DNA of 22,039 nt from a virus, in IMG/VR virus record IMGVR_UViG_3300032050_009335, positions 1 to 22,039 of that record, one strand, 5' to 3'. Made by a program: the position numbers and the translations under genes. The number at the start of each line of letters is the position of its first letter. The stretch's first letter is position 1. This document shows, one piece after another, positions 1-7,016 of the stretch. Under the pieces are notes generated by a model. The model was not told the origin of the DNA. It worked only from the letters and a program-made list of their open reading frames with translations, and searched no databases.

Positions 1-54
1 GCAAATGATATGCGTTTTGGTTTCGAAATCACAATGTACATCGCAAATCGTTAA
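1..54 (+). CDS. C-terminal end of an upstream gene (partial)
   Basis: Frame 1 is open from the window edge and gives 17 residues ending MRFGFEITMYIANR before TAA at 52-54. The mix of aromatic and charged residues looks like real protein, and a strong intrinsic terminator follows 8 bases after the stop, as expected at the end of a transcription unit. Too little is present to identify the gene. A virion protein is possible given the T4-like context, but that is only a guess. Confidence 0.5.
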   Translation, partial: ANDMRFGFEITMYIANR

Positions 55-62
55 TCAGTAAA

Positions 63-94
63 AAAAGCGGCTACCAAGCCGCTTTTCCTTTTTT
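63..94. terminator. Bidirectional rho-independent terminator
   Basis: A perfect 10-bp stem (63-72 with 77-86, AAAAGCGGCT/AGCCGCTTTT) closes a 4-base loop and is followed by a T-rich run (87-94). On the other strand the A-run at 61-66 supplies the U tract. It sits between the + strand gene ending at 54 and the minus-strand gene ending at 71, so it probably ends both transcripts. The minus-strand stop codon lies inside the stem. Confidence 0.85.
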
Positions 95-268
95 GTTCAT
101 CAGCGCCAATCTGTAATCGGCATCATTTCTTTTATTTTTCAATGCAGCATTCACTTGAGTGGCTAACATACCATCACGTGTGACAAGAATTAAATTATTA
201 CCTACGTTTGTGAAAACATAGTAAAAAAGTTCATTGTCTAAAAACTCAATTTTTAGCATTGCCTTCAT
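71..268 (-). CDS. Small hypothetical protein (65 aa)
   Basis: Unrecognised small protein, the second gene of a two-gene minus-strand unit. It has an N-terminal half rich in hydrophobic and aromatic residues (IEFLDNELFYYVFTNVG, then NNLILVTRDGML) and a basic C-terminus (NKKGKAAW), with no clear signal peptide or full membrane span. The first ATG of the frame (268) is chosen. A TTG at 289 or the ATG at 259 are alternatives, and no start has a good ribosome site. The start overlaps the end of the upstream gene (246) by about 23 bases, which suggests coupled translation. The stop lies in the terminator stem. Confidence is moderate because the frame is short, but its placement between a gene and a terminator supports it. 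Confidence 0.55.
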   Translation of the reverse strand: MKAMLKIEFLDNELFYYVFTNVGNNLILVTRDGMLATQVNAALKNKRNDADYRLALMNKKGKAAW

Positions 269-1040
269 AGCCAGGAATTTCACAGTCAACCCATTTTAAA
301 TTGCTATAGTATTGGTATGGCCATTGACCTTTTGGTAGAAGACAACTACCAAGTTCGGGTTTTTCCATGATACGTATTTGTAATACTGACCATACTAATA
401 AAAACAAATAAAGAATGAAAACTGTTGCAATGCCATATTTCCAAGCCTCACATCTTATTTTTTGAAGTCTCTTTGCTTTTTTGGTTGCAGCAATTCTATC
501 GGCTTGTCTTTTTTTTGTCCATGCAATTGACTGCTCTTTCTTCATTTTCTCCATCATTGCATACACACGGGTATACAGATCACCTAATTCTGGAGGACAG
601 TTGTAAACCATAAGTTCACGAAGTTCTGCTTCCATCGCAGTTAAACGACTTTGCATCAGAACACGTTGTAATGCTCTTTTACCTAAACTTGTTTCTCCCG
701 TATACACTTCTTGAGAATGCTTTTCTTCTTCTTCAAAGATAGCAGAACACTTGGCGTAGTTTTCAAAGTAAACGCCCAACTCTTCCCCTATCTGGGTATA
801 GATATCGTTGGGTTGTTTCTTACTTAATTCAAGTATGCGGTTTTTTTCTTCTATGTACTGATTTTTTTCAGCAATAGTGGGCGGCTTGTCTTTATGACGA
901 GAATTGAATTGCGACTCTAAATCCGATAGAACACCTTTTACATCACCAGCAACACCAGCAATTTCTTTGTATAACTCACAACCTTTTTTTACCGCTTGGA
1001 CTGCACCATTTGCCAGAGCAAAAAGTGTAAACGGATCCAT
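246..1040 (-). CDS. Membrane-anchored coiled-coil phage protein, unknown function (264 aa)
   Basis: The N-terminal third contains MDPFTLFALANGAVQAVKKG, a small-residue-rich amphipathic stretch of a kind seen in phage proteins. Residues 55-195 are strongly charged and helical (EEKNRILELSKK, then lysine/arginine-rich segments around 165-195), suggesting a coiled coil. A single membrane segment spans about 203-222 (ATVFILYLFLLVWSVL), with basic residues before it, so the long N-terminal part should be cytoplasmic and the last 40 residues, which hold two Cys, outside. It is transcribed away from the large operon starting at 1162. The only minus-strand promoter candidate is CATAAATA at 1120-1113, similar to T4-type late elements. 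The function is not known to me. Similar proteins occur in uncultured T4-like phages as hypotheticals. Confidence 0.8.
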   Translation of the reverse strand: MDPFTLFALANGAVQAVKKGCELYKEIAGVAGDVKGVLSDLESQFNSRHKDKPPTIAEKNQYIEEKNRILELSKKQPNDIYTQIGEELGVYFENYAKCSAIFEEEEKHSQEVYTGETSLGKRALQRVLMQSRLTAMEAELRELMVYNCPPELGDLYTRVYAMMEKMKKEQSIAWTKKRQADRIAATKKAKRLQKIRCEAWKYGIATVFILYLFLLVWSVLQIRIMEKPELGSCLLPKGQWPYQYYSNLKWVDCEIPGYEGNAKN

Positions 1041-1097
1041 TTGTCTGTTTTGTGCCCTTTCTTATGCGAAACATAATTTGATTCAAAAAAGACAATC

Positions 1098-1127
1098 TTG
1101 ACAATCACAGACTATTTATGCTATACT
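1098..1127 (+). promoter_or_regulatory. Sigma70-type early promoter of the rnh operon
   Basis: TTGACA (1098-1103) and TATACT (1122-1127) are separated by 18 bases. The expected start near 1134 leaves a leader of about 28 bases containing GAGGT before the ATG at 1162. This is likely the host-RNA-polymerase promoter for the long + strand operon. A late-type CATAAATA on the opposite strand (1120-1113) lies in its spacer, so the two divergent units may compete. Confidence 0.8.
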
Positions 1128-1161
1128 ATGGTTTCATGAATAAATAGGGTCTGAGGTCATT

Positions 1162-2229
1162 ATGAACAGGTCAATTGACATTAAAGCAATCTTATCAAAT
1201 AACAAAGAACCCAAGTTTGTGGGTGAGTTGTCACAAACGCAACTAACTCAGGCCTTGAGTTGGTATGCTCAAAATCGTGATAGCAAAGATGCAATAAAAT
1301 ACGCTACCGAATACTTCAAAAAGAAACTCAAAATCCAAGCGCCGGACGGCTTAAAATCTCAGCCGAGTACATTCGGCTTCGTTTGTCGTATTGTGAACCT
1401 AGGAGGCGTCCTGAACGAATCCAACAATACGTGGTTCAATGACATAATCAAGAAGTTGCAAGAAGAAACTCCTGTTGTCAAACAAGCAACTGCTACCGTT
1501 GTCTCAATTCAGGATCATATTAAAAGAAAAGCAAGTGATTGTATCGGTGAACTAGAGGGTCAGATTGACGAATTGATAATATCTGAGTTCAAAGCAAATG
1601 TTTCACCTTATGCAACAATGACAGGTATGGATGCTAAAGGCGCTCATACAAAATTTATAATTGATCATTTTAAAACACGCCGTGCTGAGTATGATGTTGC
1701 TTTGACAACAGATGACGGTGATATCAAAGAAGCATATTCTAACTTTACAAAAACACAACTTAAAAAGTTGATATCATACTGTGACCAAGTAATTGTTGAC
1801 GGTATGAAACTGGCTGGTGAAGCGGTCAAAACACGCAAGCCAAGAAAGCGCAAAGCAAAGTCGGCGGATCAGTTGATTGCCAAGATGAACTATGCAAAAG
1901 ATTTTGCCGAATTAAAACTTGTATCAATTGATCCTAAGACAATCATTGGCGCATCATCGTTGTGGGTATACAATACGAAAACACGAAAACTTGGTGTGTA
2001 TCAAGCCGCTGATGCTGCTGGTTTAAATGTAAAAGGCTCTACGATACAAAACTTTGCCGAGAGTAAATCGGTAAGCAAAAAGTTACGCAAACCAGAAGTG
2101 ACAATACCTGAAGTGTTGAAAGGCGGTAAAGTTGCGTTGCGTAGTGTGTTAAATGATATTCGTGCCGTTGAAAGTGCATTGACAGGACGAATCAATACTG
2201 ATACAATATTACTGAGAACTGTAAAATGA
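1162..2229 (+). CDS. Conserved T4-like phage protein, unknown function (355 aa)
   Basis: First gene behind the 1098 promoter, with a good ribosome site (GAGGT, 4 bases before ATG). The protein is soluble and largely helical. A strongly basic stretch (TRKPRKRKAKSADQL, about residues 222-236) separates an N-terminal domain from a C-terminal domain with VYNTKTRKLGVYQA and SKKLRKPEVTIPEVLKGGK. The C-terminal part resembles hypothetical proteins I associate with cyanophages and other T4-like phages, but I know no assigned function. The basic patch may bind nucleic acid (inference). The stop overlaps the next start as ATGA, and the gene leads into rnh, so an early role around DNA metabolism is plausible but unproven. 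Confidence 0.85.
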   Translation: MNRSIDIKAILSNNKEPKFVGELSQTQLTQALSWYAQNRDSKDAIKYATEYFKKKLKIQAPDGLKSQPSTFGFVCRIVNLGGVLNESNNTWFNDIIKKLQEETPVVKQATATVVSIQDHIKRKASDCIGELEGQIDELIISEFKANVSPYATMTGMDAKGAHTKFIIDHFKTRRAEYDVALTTDDGDIKEAYSNFTKTQLKKLISYCDQVIVDGMKLAGEAVKTRKPRKRKAKSADQLIAKMNYAKDFAELKLVSIDPKTIIGASSLWVYNTKTRKLGVYQAADAAGLNVKGSTIQNFAESKSVSKKLRKPEVTIPEVLKGGKVALRSVLNDIRAVESALTGRINTDTILLRTVK

Positions 2230-2327
2230 CAATGCGTGGCTATTACTACCGCAAGTTTAAATTCCACTTGCGGGCTGCCTTTTTGTTTTTAATTAAAGGC
2301 ATTATTCTAGGACAACATGTAAAATGA
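2226..2327 (+). CDS. 33-residue micro-protein between two ATGA overlaps
   Basis: An ATG at 2226 overlaps the TGA of the previous gene (ATGA, 2226-2229), and its own TGA overlaps the rnh ATG (ATGA, 2324-2327). The frame exactly bridges the gap. The product has a basic aromatic N-terminus (MTMRGYYYRKFKF) and a hydrophobic stretch (AAFLFLIKGIILG), so it may be a small membrane or membrane-surface peptide. An 8-bp hairpin (2249-2256 with 2266-2273) lies inside it. That hairpin could be read as a terminator, but its T-run is interrupted and the double coupling suggests coding sequence. Unrecognised. It is too short for ordinary gene finders. Confidence 0.5.
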   Translation: MTMRGYYYRKFKFHLRAAFLFLIKGIILGQHVK

Positions 2328-3172
2328 TAATCTTTGACTACAATCAAGTAGCCATCTCTTCATTGATGGAACAAATCGGCTCATCTAAAAAGCCGGTTGA
2401 AGAGGCATTGGTACGACATATGATATTGAACGTGATTCGTACATATGTCAAAAAGTTCAAGTCTACACACGGACCAGAAGTCGTGATTGCTTGTGACAAT
2501 CGCAATTACTGGCGCCGTGAATTTTTTCCGCAGTACAAAGCGGGTCGCAAGAAAACACGTGATGCTTCTGGTCACGACTGGAATTCTATCTTTGAGTGCT
2601 TGCACAAAATCAAAGAAGAACTAAATGAACATTCTCCATATAAGGTCGTTGATGTTGATACTGCTGAGGCTGATGACATTATCGCCACACTGACGATACG
2701 ATATTCTGCACACCAGAAGGTGATGATTTTATCTTCCGACAAAGACTTTGCACAGTTGCAAAAGTTTGACAATGTTGAACAGTATTCGCCGATACTGAAG
2801 AAGTTCATCAAAGAACCTCTGCCGGCGGTGCAATTGAAACAGATGATTATTCGTGGTGATAAAGGTGATGGTATACCTAACATTCTATCTGCTGATGATA
2901 GCATTGTAAATGGTGTGCGACAAAAGCCAATTACTGAAGCCAAGATTATTAATTGGTTGAATCAGTCGCCAGAAGAATTCTGTGAAGGTGAAATGTTGCG
3001 TAATTACAAGCGCAACGAAATGATGATTGATTTGACCAAAGTACCAGAACCGCTTCAGAAAAGTATTATAGATACATATGAAAGTGCTGCTGGTCACACC
3101 AAACAGCATTTTATGAATTACATGATTGCAAACAAACTTAAAAATCTAATTGAGGTTATTGATGAGTTCTGA
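2324..3172 (+). CDS. rnh: RNase H / 5'-3' exonuclease (T4 Rnh, FEN-1 family)
   Basis: Removes RNA primers and short flaps from lagging-strand fragments during phage DNA replication, working with the gp32 encoded downstream. The FEN/T4 RNase H acidic residues are visible: D5 (IIFDYN), D58 within CDNRNYWRREFFPQYKAGRK, E115-D117-D118 (AEADDII), D139/D141 (SSDKDFAQL) and D179/D182 (RGDKGDGIPN), the last being the helix-hairpin-helix region that holds the DNA. At 282 residues it is close to the 305 of T4 Rnh. The start is coupled to the preceding micro-gene by ATGA. Its last bases overlap the next gene. In T4 this gene lies just before dsbA-33-59-32. Here about 15.5 kb separates it from gene 33. 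Confidence 0.93.
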   Translation: MIIFDYNQVAISSLMEQIGSSKKPVEEALVRHMILNVIRTYVKKFKSTHGPEVVIACDNRNYWRREFFPQYKAGRKKTRDASGHDWNSIFECLHKIKEELNEHSPYKVVDVDTAEADDIIATLTIRYSAHQKVMILSSDKDFAQLQKFDNVEQYSPILKKFIKEPLPAVQLKQMIIRGDKGDGIPNILSADDSIVNGVRQKPITEAKIINWLNQSPEEFCEGEMLRNYKRNEMMIDLTKVPEPLQKSIIDTYESAAGHTKQHFMNYMIANKLKNLIEVIDEF

Positions 3173-3593
3173 AAAGCTATACTCCGAAATATTTGAGGAG
3201 TTCGAAAAATTAACAACCAAACAAGAACGAATAAACTTTTTACGCAGTGAAGGCGATGAACGTTTTCGTTTCTTTCTCCAATTAGTATTCAATCCTGCCA
3301 TAGAGTTTGATATTGCGCTGCCTGATCGGTATCGACCAGCAAAAGAACCCGCTGGTTTGAACTATGCTTATCTGGACACACAGATGCCGAAAATGTATCG
3401 GTTCATCAAGGATCATCCTATGCGACCAGAAGGATTTACCGCAGAAAAGACTACACAACAACTTTTAGTTATGATAGAATCTTTACATAAAGATGAGGCT
3501 GCCATCATTCTTGATGTTCTACAAAAAAGATTCAAAGTAAAACAACTTACCGCCAATTTGGTTAAAGAAGCATTTCCTGATTTAGCAATATGA
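3162..3593 (+). CDS. DUF6433-type conserved T4-like phage protein (143 aa)
   Basis: The start at 3162 (MSSEKLYSEIFEEF) is preferred over the upstream in-frame Met because GAGGT lies 7 bases before it inside the end of rnh. The layout matches the DUF6433 family as I remember it: an N-terminal helix with TKQERINFLRSE, a middle FFLQLVFNPAIEFDIALP, and a C-terminal MIESLHKDEAAIILDVLQKRF followed by LTANLVKEAFPDL. The family is widespread in T4-like phages, has no known reaction, and is commonly next to replication genes. Its stop overlaps the next ATG (ATGA at 3590). The family name comes from memory of the sequence pattern and should be confirmed by a profile search. Confidence 0.8.
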   Translation: MSSEKLYSEIFEEFEKLTTKQERINFLRSEGDERFRFFLQLVFNPAIEFDIALPDRYRPAKEPAGLNYAYLDTQMPKMYRFIKDHPMRPEGFTAEKTTQQLLVMIESLHKDEAAIILDVLQKRFKVKQLTANLVKEAFPDLAI

Positions 3594-4030
3594 AAATAGT
3601 CGTTGTCTCTGGTGGATTTGATCCCATCCATTCGGGTCATCTTGCCTTGTTGCGTGAAGCATCGGGCATGGGTGACAAACTTATCGTAGGTGTAAACTCT
3701 GATGCATGGCTCACACGTAAGAAGGGTAAGCCATTCATGAATATTCACGAACGCAAAGCCATACTTGAATCAATTCGTTGGGTTGACGAAGTGTGGGAGT
3801 TTGATGATTCTGATGACACCGCATGTGAGTTACTTTATCGTGTAAGAAATCATTTCAATCAAACACTTCCGATTTTATCAAACTATTCAATCTGGTTTGC
3901 AAATGGTGGTGACCGCAACGAAACTAATAATGCGGAAGCAAGTGTACCAAATATCAACTTTGTGTATGGTGTAGGTGGCAGCAATAAAAAGAACTCTTCT
4001 TCTTGGTTACTAAGGAGTTGGAATGAGTGA
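3590..4030 (+). CDS. Cytidylyltransferase-like nucleotidyltransferase
   Basis: A compact member (146 aa) of the HxGH nucleotidyltransferase superfamily, the fold of glycerol-3-phosphate cytidylyltransferase (TagD) and the RfaE C-terminal domain, which activate a phosphorylated alcohol or sugar with CTP or ATP. The N-terminal GGFDPIHSGHL carries the HxGH signature (H14, H17). GVNSDAWLTRKKGKPFMNIHERKAIL matches the second conserved block of the family, which ends in the ER-x-AIL motif. It is the first gene of a sugar cassette (glycosyltransferase and two epimerases follow), so it probably makes an activated precursor for cell-surface glycans. The exact substrate cannot be read from the sequence. 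The start is coupled to the gene before, and the stop overlaps the next small gene by 8 bases. Confidence 0.85.
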   Translation: MKIVVVSGGFDPIHSGHLALLREASGMGDKLIVGVNSDAWLTRKKGKPFMNIHERKAILESIRWVDEVWEFDDSDDTACELLYRVRNHFNQTLPILSNYSIWFANGGDRNETNNAEASVPNINFVYGVGGSNKKNSSSWLLRSWNE

Positions 4031-4169
4031 CGGCGGAAAAGGTTCTAAGCCCAGACCAATTGAAATACCACGTGAAAAATTTGAACAAAACTGGAATGCA
4101 ATTTTTGGTAAAAAGGTGAAAAATGAAAGTAGCAGTCGTAACACCAACAATCGGCGCAAAAACACTTAG
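4023..4169 (+). CDS. Small conserved phage protein (48 aa, MSDGGKGS type)
   Basis: A 48-residue frame starting MSDGGKGSKPRPIEIPREKF, followed by EQNWNAIFGKK. The glycine/lysine/proline head followed by a short NW-IFGKK helix resembles small proteins I know as hypotheticals in many phages. It begins inside the nucleotidyltransferase stop region (GAATGAGTGA; GGAG lies just upstream) and overlaps the glycosyltransferase start at 4123 by 47 bases. The serine/asparagine-rich tail after residue 33 lies within that overlap and may be poorly conserved. Function unknown. It is below the length most gene callers accept. Confidence 0.6.
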   Translation: MSDGGKGSKPRPIEIPREKFEQNWNAIFGKKVKNESSSRNTNNRRKNT

Positions 4170-4878
4170 ACAGTGTATTGAATCTGTTGAAGCACAAACA
4201 TATGATGATGTGACACATTATATCGTTCTTGATGGTGAGGAAGAGCATGGCGACAAAATCTGGAATCAACTTCAAGTCCCATCAAAAGTCAAAACAATCC
4301 GTTTGCAAGAAAACATTGGCAAGGGTTGGTACGGTCATCGTGTATATGCTGCATGTGGTTATCTTGTCAATGCTGATGTTATATGTTACCTTGACGAGGA
4401 CAATTGGTTTGAGCCTAATCATGTTGAGAAACTTGTTGAGAGAATCAAAAAGGGTGTTGATTGGGCATACTCACTCAGAAAGATAGTTGACAAAGAAGGT
4501 AATTTTGTTGCTGAAGACAATTGCGAATCGTTAGGTCAATGGCCAATTTATTTCAACAAAGATGCATTTCACATTGACACCTCATCGTTTATGGTGAAAG
4601 CAGACATTGCACGAAAAATTGGTCAAGCATGGTATGGTCAATGGGGTGCAGATAGACAATTCTTCAATGCACTAAAACAATACTTTCCAAACTATTCATG
4701 CTCAAGGGAATATTCTTTGTGCTATCGTTTAGATGGTAATCCAAACTCAGTCAATGCCGAGTTCTTTGAAAAAGGTAATGCAGAAAACGAGAAACAATAT
4801 CCTGATGGCTTTCCCTGGAAGCAGCAATTCAAAGAGGAATACATTGTGGGACCTGGAATAACGATTGTGAGTGGCTAA
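4123..4878 (+). CDS. Family 2 (GT-A) glycosyltransferase
   Basis: A GT-A fold enzyme that transfers a sugar from a nucleotide sugar. It has the N-terminal nucleotide-binding strand (MKVAVVTPTIGAKTLRQCIE), then VLDG, and a DED metal-binding motif at residues 91-93 (ICYLDEDNWF), the DxD equivalent. At 251 residues it is the usual size for a one-domain GT2 enzyme. There is no membrane segment, so it should be cytoplasmic. GGTG lies before its ATG inside the preceding small gene. With the nucleotidyltransferase upstream and the RmlC- and GalE-like epimerases downstream it forms a surface-polysaccharide cassette, which could remodel host glycans to block superinfection or glycosylate a phage component. 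Donor and acceptor are unknown. Confidence 0.85.
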   Translation: MKVAVVTPTIGAKTLRQCIESVEAQTYDDVTHYIVLDGEEEHGDKIWNQLQVPSKVKTIRLQENIGKGWYGHRVYAACGYLVNADVICYLDEDNWFEPNHVEKLVERIKKGVDWAYSLRKIVDKEGNFVAEDNCESLGQWPIYFNKDAFHIDTSSFMVKADIARKIGQAWYGQWGADRQFFNALKQYFPNYSCSREYSLCYRLDGNPNSVNAEFFEKGNAENEKQYPDGFPWKQQFKEEYIVGPGITIVSG

Positions 4879-5063
4879 TGTCAGAAACACATAAAAGAAC
4901 GATAGCAAGAGCGGTCGTATGGAGAATTATTGCTACGTTAGTCACGGCAGCATTTACAGGACTGTCTGGTGCAATCATAATTAACATTTTTATGACAATT
5001 GCACATTACATTCACGAAAGAGTGTGGCTAAAAGTTGAATGGGGAAAGATGAATGATAATTGA
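4878..5063 (+). CDS. DUF2061 small membrane protein
   Basis: 61 residues in the DUF2061 pattern: a basic helix ending in AVVWRIIATLVTA, a first hydrophobic segment, a second (AIIINIFMTIAHY), then HERVWLKVEWG. The family is a two-helix inner-membrane protein of unknown biochemical role that often appears beside sulfate-assimilation or sugar-nucleotide genes and recurs in marine T4-like phages. It starts at the stop of the glycosyltransferase (TAATG) and overlaps the epimerase start by 11 bases, so all three are probably translated together. A scaffold or transport role for the sugar cassette is possible but only inferred from position. Confidence 0.8.
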   Translation: MSETHKRTIARAVVWRIIATLVTAAFTGLSGAIIINIFMTIAHYIHERVWLKVEWGKMNDN

Positions 5064-5544
5064 AGATACAAATCTTAAAGGCGTTAAACTTATCAAGCCA
5101 ACGGTACATGAAGATTATCGTGGCACAAACATTGAAGCATGGCACAAAGATAATTATGCACAGTTGGGTGTGAACTTTATTCTTGACAGTATTTCTACCT
5201 CACGCCGACACACTCTGCGTGGCATTCATGGTGATGATAGAACAACAAAATTAGTTTCTTGCTTACATGGTACAATCTATCAAATCGTAATTAATCTTGA
5301 TGAAGATTCTGATCAATATGGTCAATGGCAAGAGTTTACACTATCAGACCGCAATGGTTATCAAGTGTTGTTACCACCAAAACACGGTAACGCACATTTG
5401 GTAATGTCTGAGCAATGTGTATTCAGTTATAAACTTGACCAATACTATGACCGTGCTTCACAGTATACGGTAAAGTGGAATGATGATCGTTTCAACATTT
5501 ATTGGCCAATCAAAAACCCTATTCTTTCTGAAAGAGATAGATGA
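5053..5544 (+). CDS. rfbC: dTDP-4-dehydrorhamnose 3,5-epimerase-like protein (RmlC family)
   Basis: A cupin-fold sugar-nucleotide epimerase. Family landmarks are present in order: DYRGTNIEAW (residues 21-30, the DxRGxFxE block), STSRRHTLRGIHGD with the catalytic histidine at H59, KLVSCLHGTIYQIVINL (the K-V-x-G strand), LLPPKHGNAHLV, and YKLDQYYD, which holds the conserved tyrosine. At 163 residues it is slightly shorter than typical RmlC (about 180). RmlC converts dTDP-4-keto-6-deoxyglucose toward dTDP-L-rhamnose, but no rmlA, rmlB or rmlD is in the window. It may use a host intermediate or act on a related keto-sugar. Overlaps with both neighbours show a tightly coupled operon. Confidence 0.87.
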   Translation: MIIEDTNLKGVKLIKPTVHEDYRGTNIEAWHKDNYAQLGVNFILDSISTSRRHTLRGIHGDDRTTKLVSCLHGTIYQIVINLDEDSDQYGQWQEFTLSDRNGYQVLLPPKHGNAHLVMSEQCVFSYKLDQYYDRASQYTVKWNDDRFNIYWPIKNPILSERDR

Positions 5545-6503
5545 GAACAGCATTGGTAACTGGTGGTGCAGGTTATCTCGGAAGTCATTTGGCAAAAGCA
5601 CTGAAAAAAGCAGGCTACACTACAGTCTGCTTTGATATAAAATCGCCACGCAATATGGTCTATTGGAACGATGCGTTTATCGGCGATGTTCGTCAATCTA
5701 CCTTGGAAAAGCCGTTCAATCAATATCAGATTGATGTGGTGTTTCATCTGGCAGGCCGCATTGAAGTTGGTGAATCGGTTTTATATCCCGAAGAGTTTTG
5801 GGACATCAATGTGGGTGGCACATGCAACCTACTTAACATAATGAGAAAATTTGATGTTAGTAATATTGTTTATTCTTCTACTGCCGGCGTTTATCGTTCT
5901 CAGTTTACCAGCCTCTCTGAGAAATCGGAAATAGATAACAACAATCCGTATGCCAACAGCAAGTATGCTGCTGAGTGTGCGATTCGTGATGCAAAAGTGA
6001 ATTCTATTATTTTTCGTTTCTTTAATTTGGCTGGTGCTGATCCTGACTGTGAGATGGGTGAAGACCATCATCCAGAAACACATTTGATTCCGCTAATGTT
6101 CAAAAGTCTAAATAACGAAAAGTTCATCGTATATGGAAATGATTATCAAACGGTAGATGGCACATGCATTCGTGACTACGTTCATGTGTGTGATGTTGCT
6201 GAAGCACATTTGTTGGCTGATGAATATTTACAGAAAAAAGGAAACAATCAACCTAGCCTATTCAATCTAGGCACTGGTAAAGGCTATACTGTACTACAAG
6301 TGATTGATGCTGCTAAACAGGAACTAGGCGTTCCAATTCAATACACAATCGGTAAACGAAGAGAAGGTGACCCACGAAGGTTAGTCGCCAACTCTGATGC
6401 CGCCAAACATCATCTTAATTTCAAACCCAAGCATGATTTAAAATCCATTTTGAGAACGGCGTATAATTGGTATGAGCGACAAAGAGAACGAAATACAATT
6501 TGA
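5541..6503 (+). CDS. galE: UDP-glucose 4-epimerase-like NAD-dependent sugar epimerase
   Basis: An extended short-chain dehydrogenase/reductase. The NAD-binding motif GGAGYLG is at residues 8-14. The catalytic set is S/T114 (YSSTAGVY) with Y137 and K141 (NPYANSK). C-terminal signatures include GTCIRDYVHVCDVAEAH, FNLGTGKGYTVLQV and REGDPRRLVANS, all typical of GalE. Length 320 is close to bacterial GalE (about 338). It should interconvert UDP-glucose and UDP-galactose or the N-acetyl forms, feeding the glycosyltransferase encoded upstream. The start is coupled by ATGA to the RmlC gene. Its 3' end overlaps the ClpP-like gene by 32 bases. The precise sugar is uncertain, since SDR epimerases are hard to separate by sequence alone. 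Confidence 0.9.
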   Translation: MRTALVTGGAGYLGSHLAKALKKAGYTTVCFDIKSPRNMVYWNDAFIGDVRQSTLEKPFNQYQIDVVFHLAGRIEVGESVLYPEEFWDINVGGTCNLLNIMRKFDVSNIVYSSTAGVYRSQFTSLSEKSEIDNNNPYANSKYAAECAIRDAKVNSIIFRFFNLAGADPDCEMGEDHHPETHLIPLMFKSLNNEKFIVYGNDYQTVDGTCIRDYVHVCDVAEAHLLADEYLQKKGNNQPSLFNLGTGKGYTVLQVIDAAKQELGVPIQYTIGKRREGDPRRLVANSDAAKHHLNFKPKHDLKSILRTAYNWYERQRERNTI

Positions 6504-7005
6504 ACACTATACTCATTTTTTGTCTGGTAGCATTGAGCCAGCAGTTATTGAGTCGGCATCACGCTGGTTGCTATATGCCAAGTTCAACAAGATTGAAAAG
6601 CCACTGACCTTGAACATCAACTCTGAGGGCGGCAATCTGGGTGATGCAATAGGCCTTGCCGACTTAATGTTGGGTGTGGGCATGCCCGTTCGCACACTAG
6701 CGTATGGTAATCTAATGAGTGCTGCATTTGTAATATTTGCTGCTGGTGAAAAAGGTTATCGTGCTGTAGGCAAAAACACGACAATCATGATTCACCAATT
6801 CAACGATGAAATGGGTGGCAAGTATCATGATATGCGGGCTTATGCCAAAGAGTGTGATAGGTATCATCACAAAATGGCAAAGATTCTTTCCGACTGTTCT
6901 AAACTGTCGGTCAAAGATGTAAAATCCAAGTTTCTACGACCAACTGATGTTTGGCTGACCGCAGAAGACCTGGTAGAATATGGTATAGCAGATATTATCT
7001 TTTAG
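6472..7005 (+). CDS. clpP: ClpP-like serine protease
   Basis: A ClpP/crotonase-fold peptidase of 177 residues, near the size of mature ClpP (193). The catalytic triad aligns with the family: S83 in AYGNLMSAAF, H108 in TIMIHQF, and D159 in RPTDVWLTAEDLVEYG. The oxyanion glycine pair is in NSEGGNLGDA (53-54). ClpP forms double heptamers fed by a Clp ATPase. No ATPase is encoded here, so it would use the host ClpX or ClpA, or act alone. Because it sits after sugar genes and not in a head cluster, a prohead maturation role is less likely than altered host proteolysis. The co-encoded tmRNA makes proteins ending in LAA, a known ClpXP signal, which is a suggestive but unproven link. Confidence 0.88.
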   Translation: MSDKENEIQFEHYTHFLSGSIEPAVIESASRWLLYAKFNKIEKPLTLNINSEGGNLGDAIGLADLMLGVGMPVRTLAYGNLMSAAFVIFAAGEKGYRAVGKNTTIMIHQFNDEMGGKYHDMRAYAKECDRYHHKMAKILSDCSKLSVKDVKSKFLRPTDVWLTAEDLVEYGIADIIF

Positions 7006-7016
7006 GAGCAATAAAT

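Noticed and set aside
1170-1179. GTCAATTGAC palindrome near the start of the 1162 gene
   Set aside because: A single 10-bp palindrome inside codons 3-6 with no second copy near the promoter is not enough to call an operator.
2249-2290. Rho-independent terminator between the 1162 gene and rnh
   Set aside because: An 8-bp hairpin with a T-rich stretch is present, but the loop is 9 bases, the T-run is broken by GCTGCC and G, and the region is an open frame joined to both neighbours by ATGA. It may still attenuate weakly.
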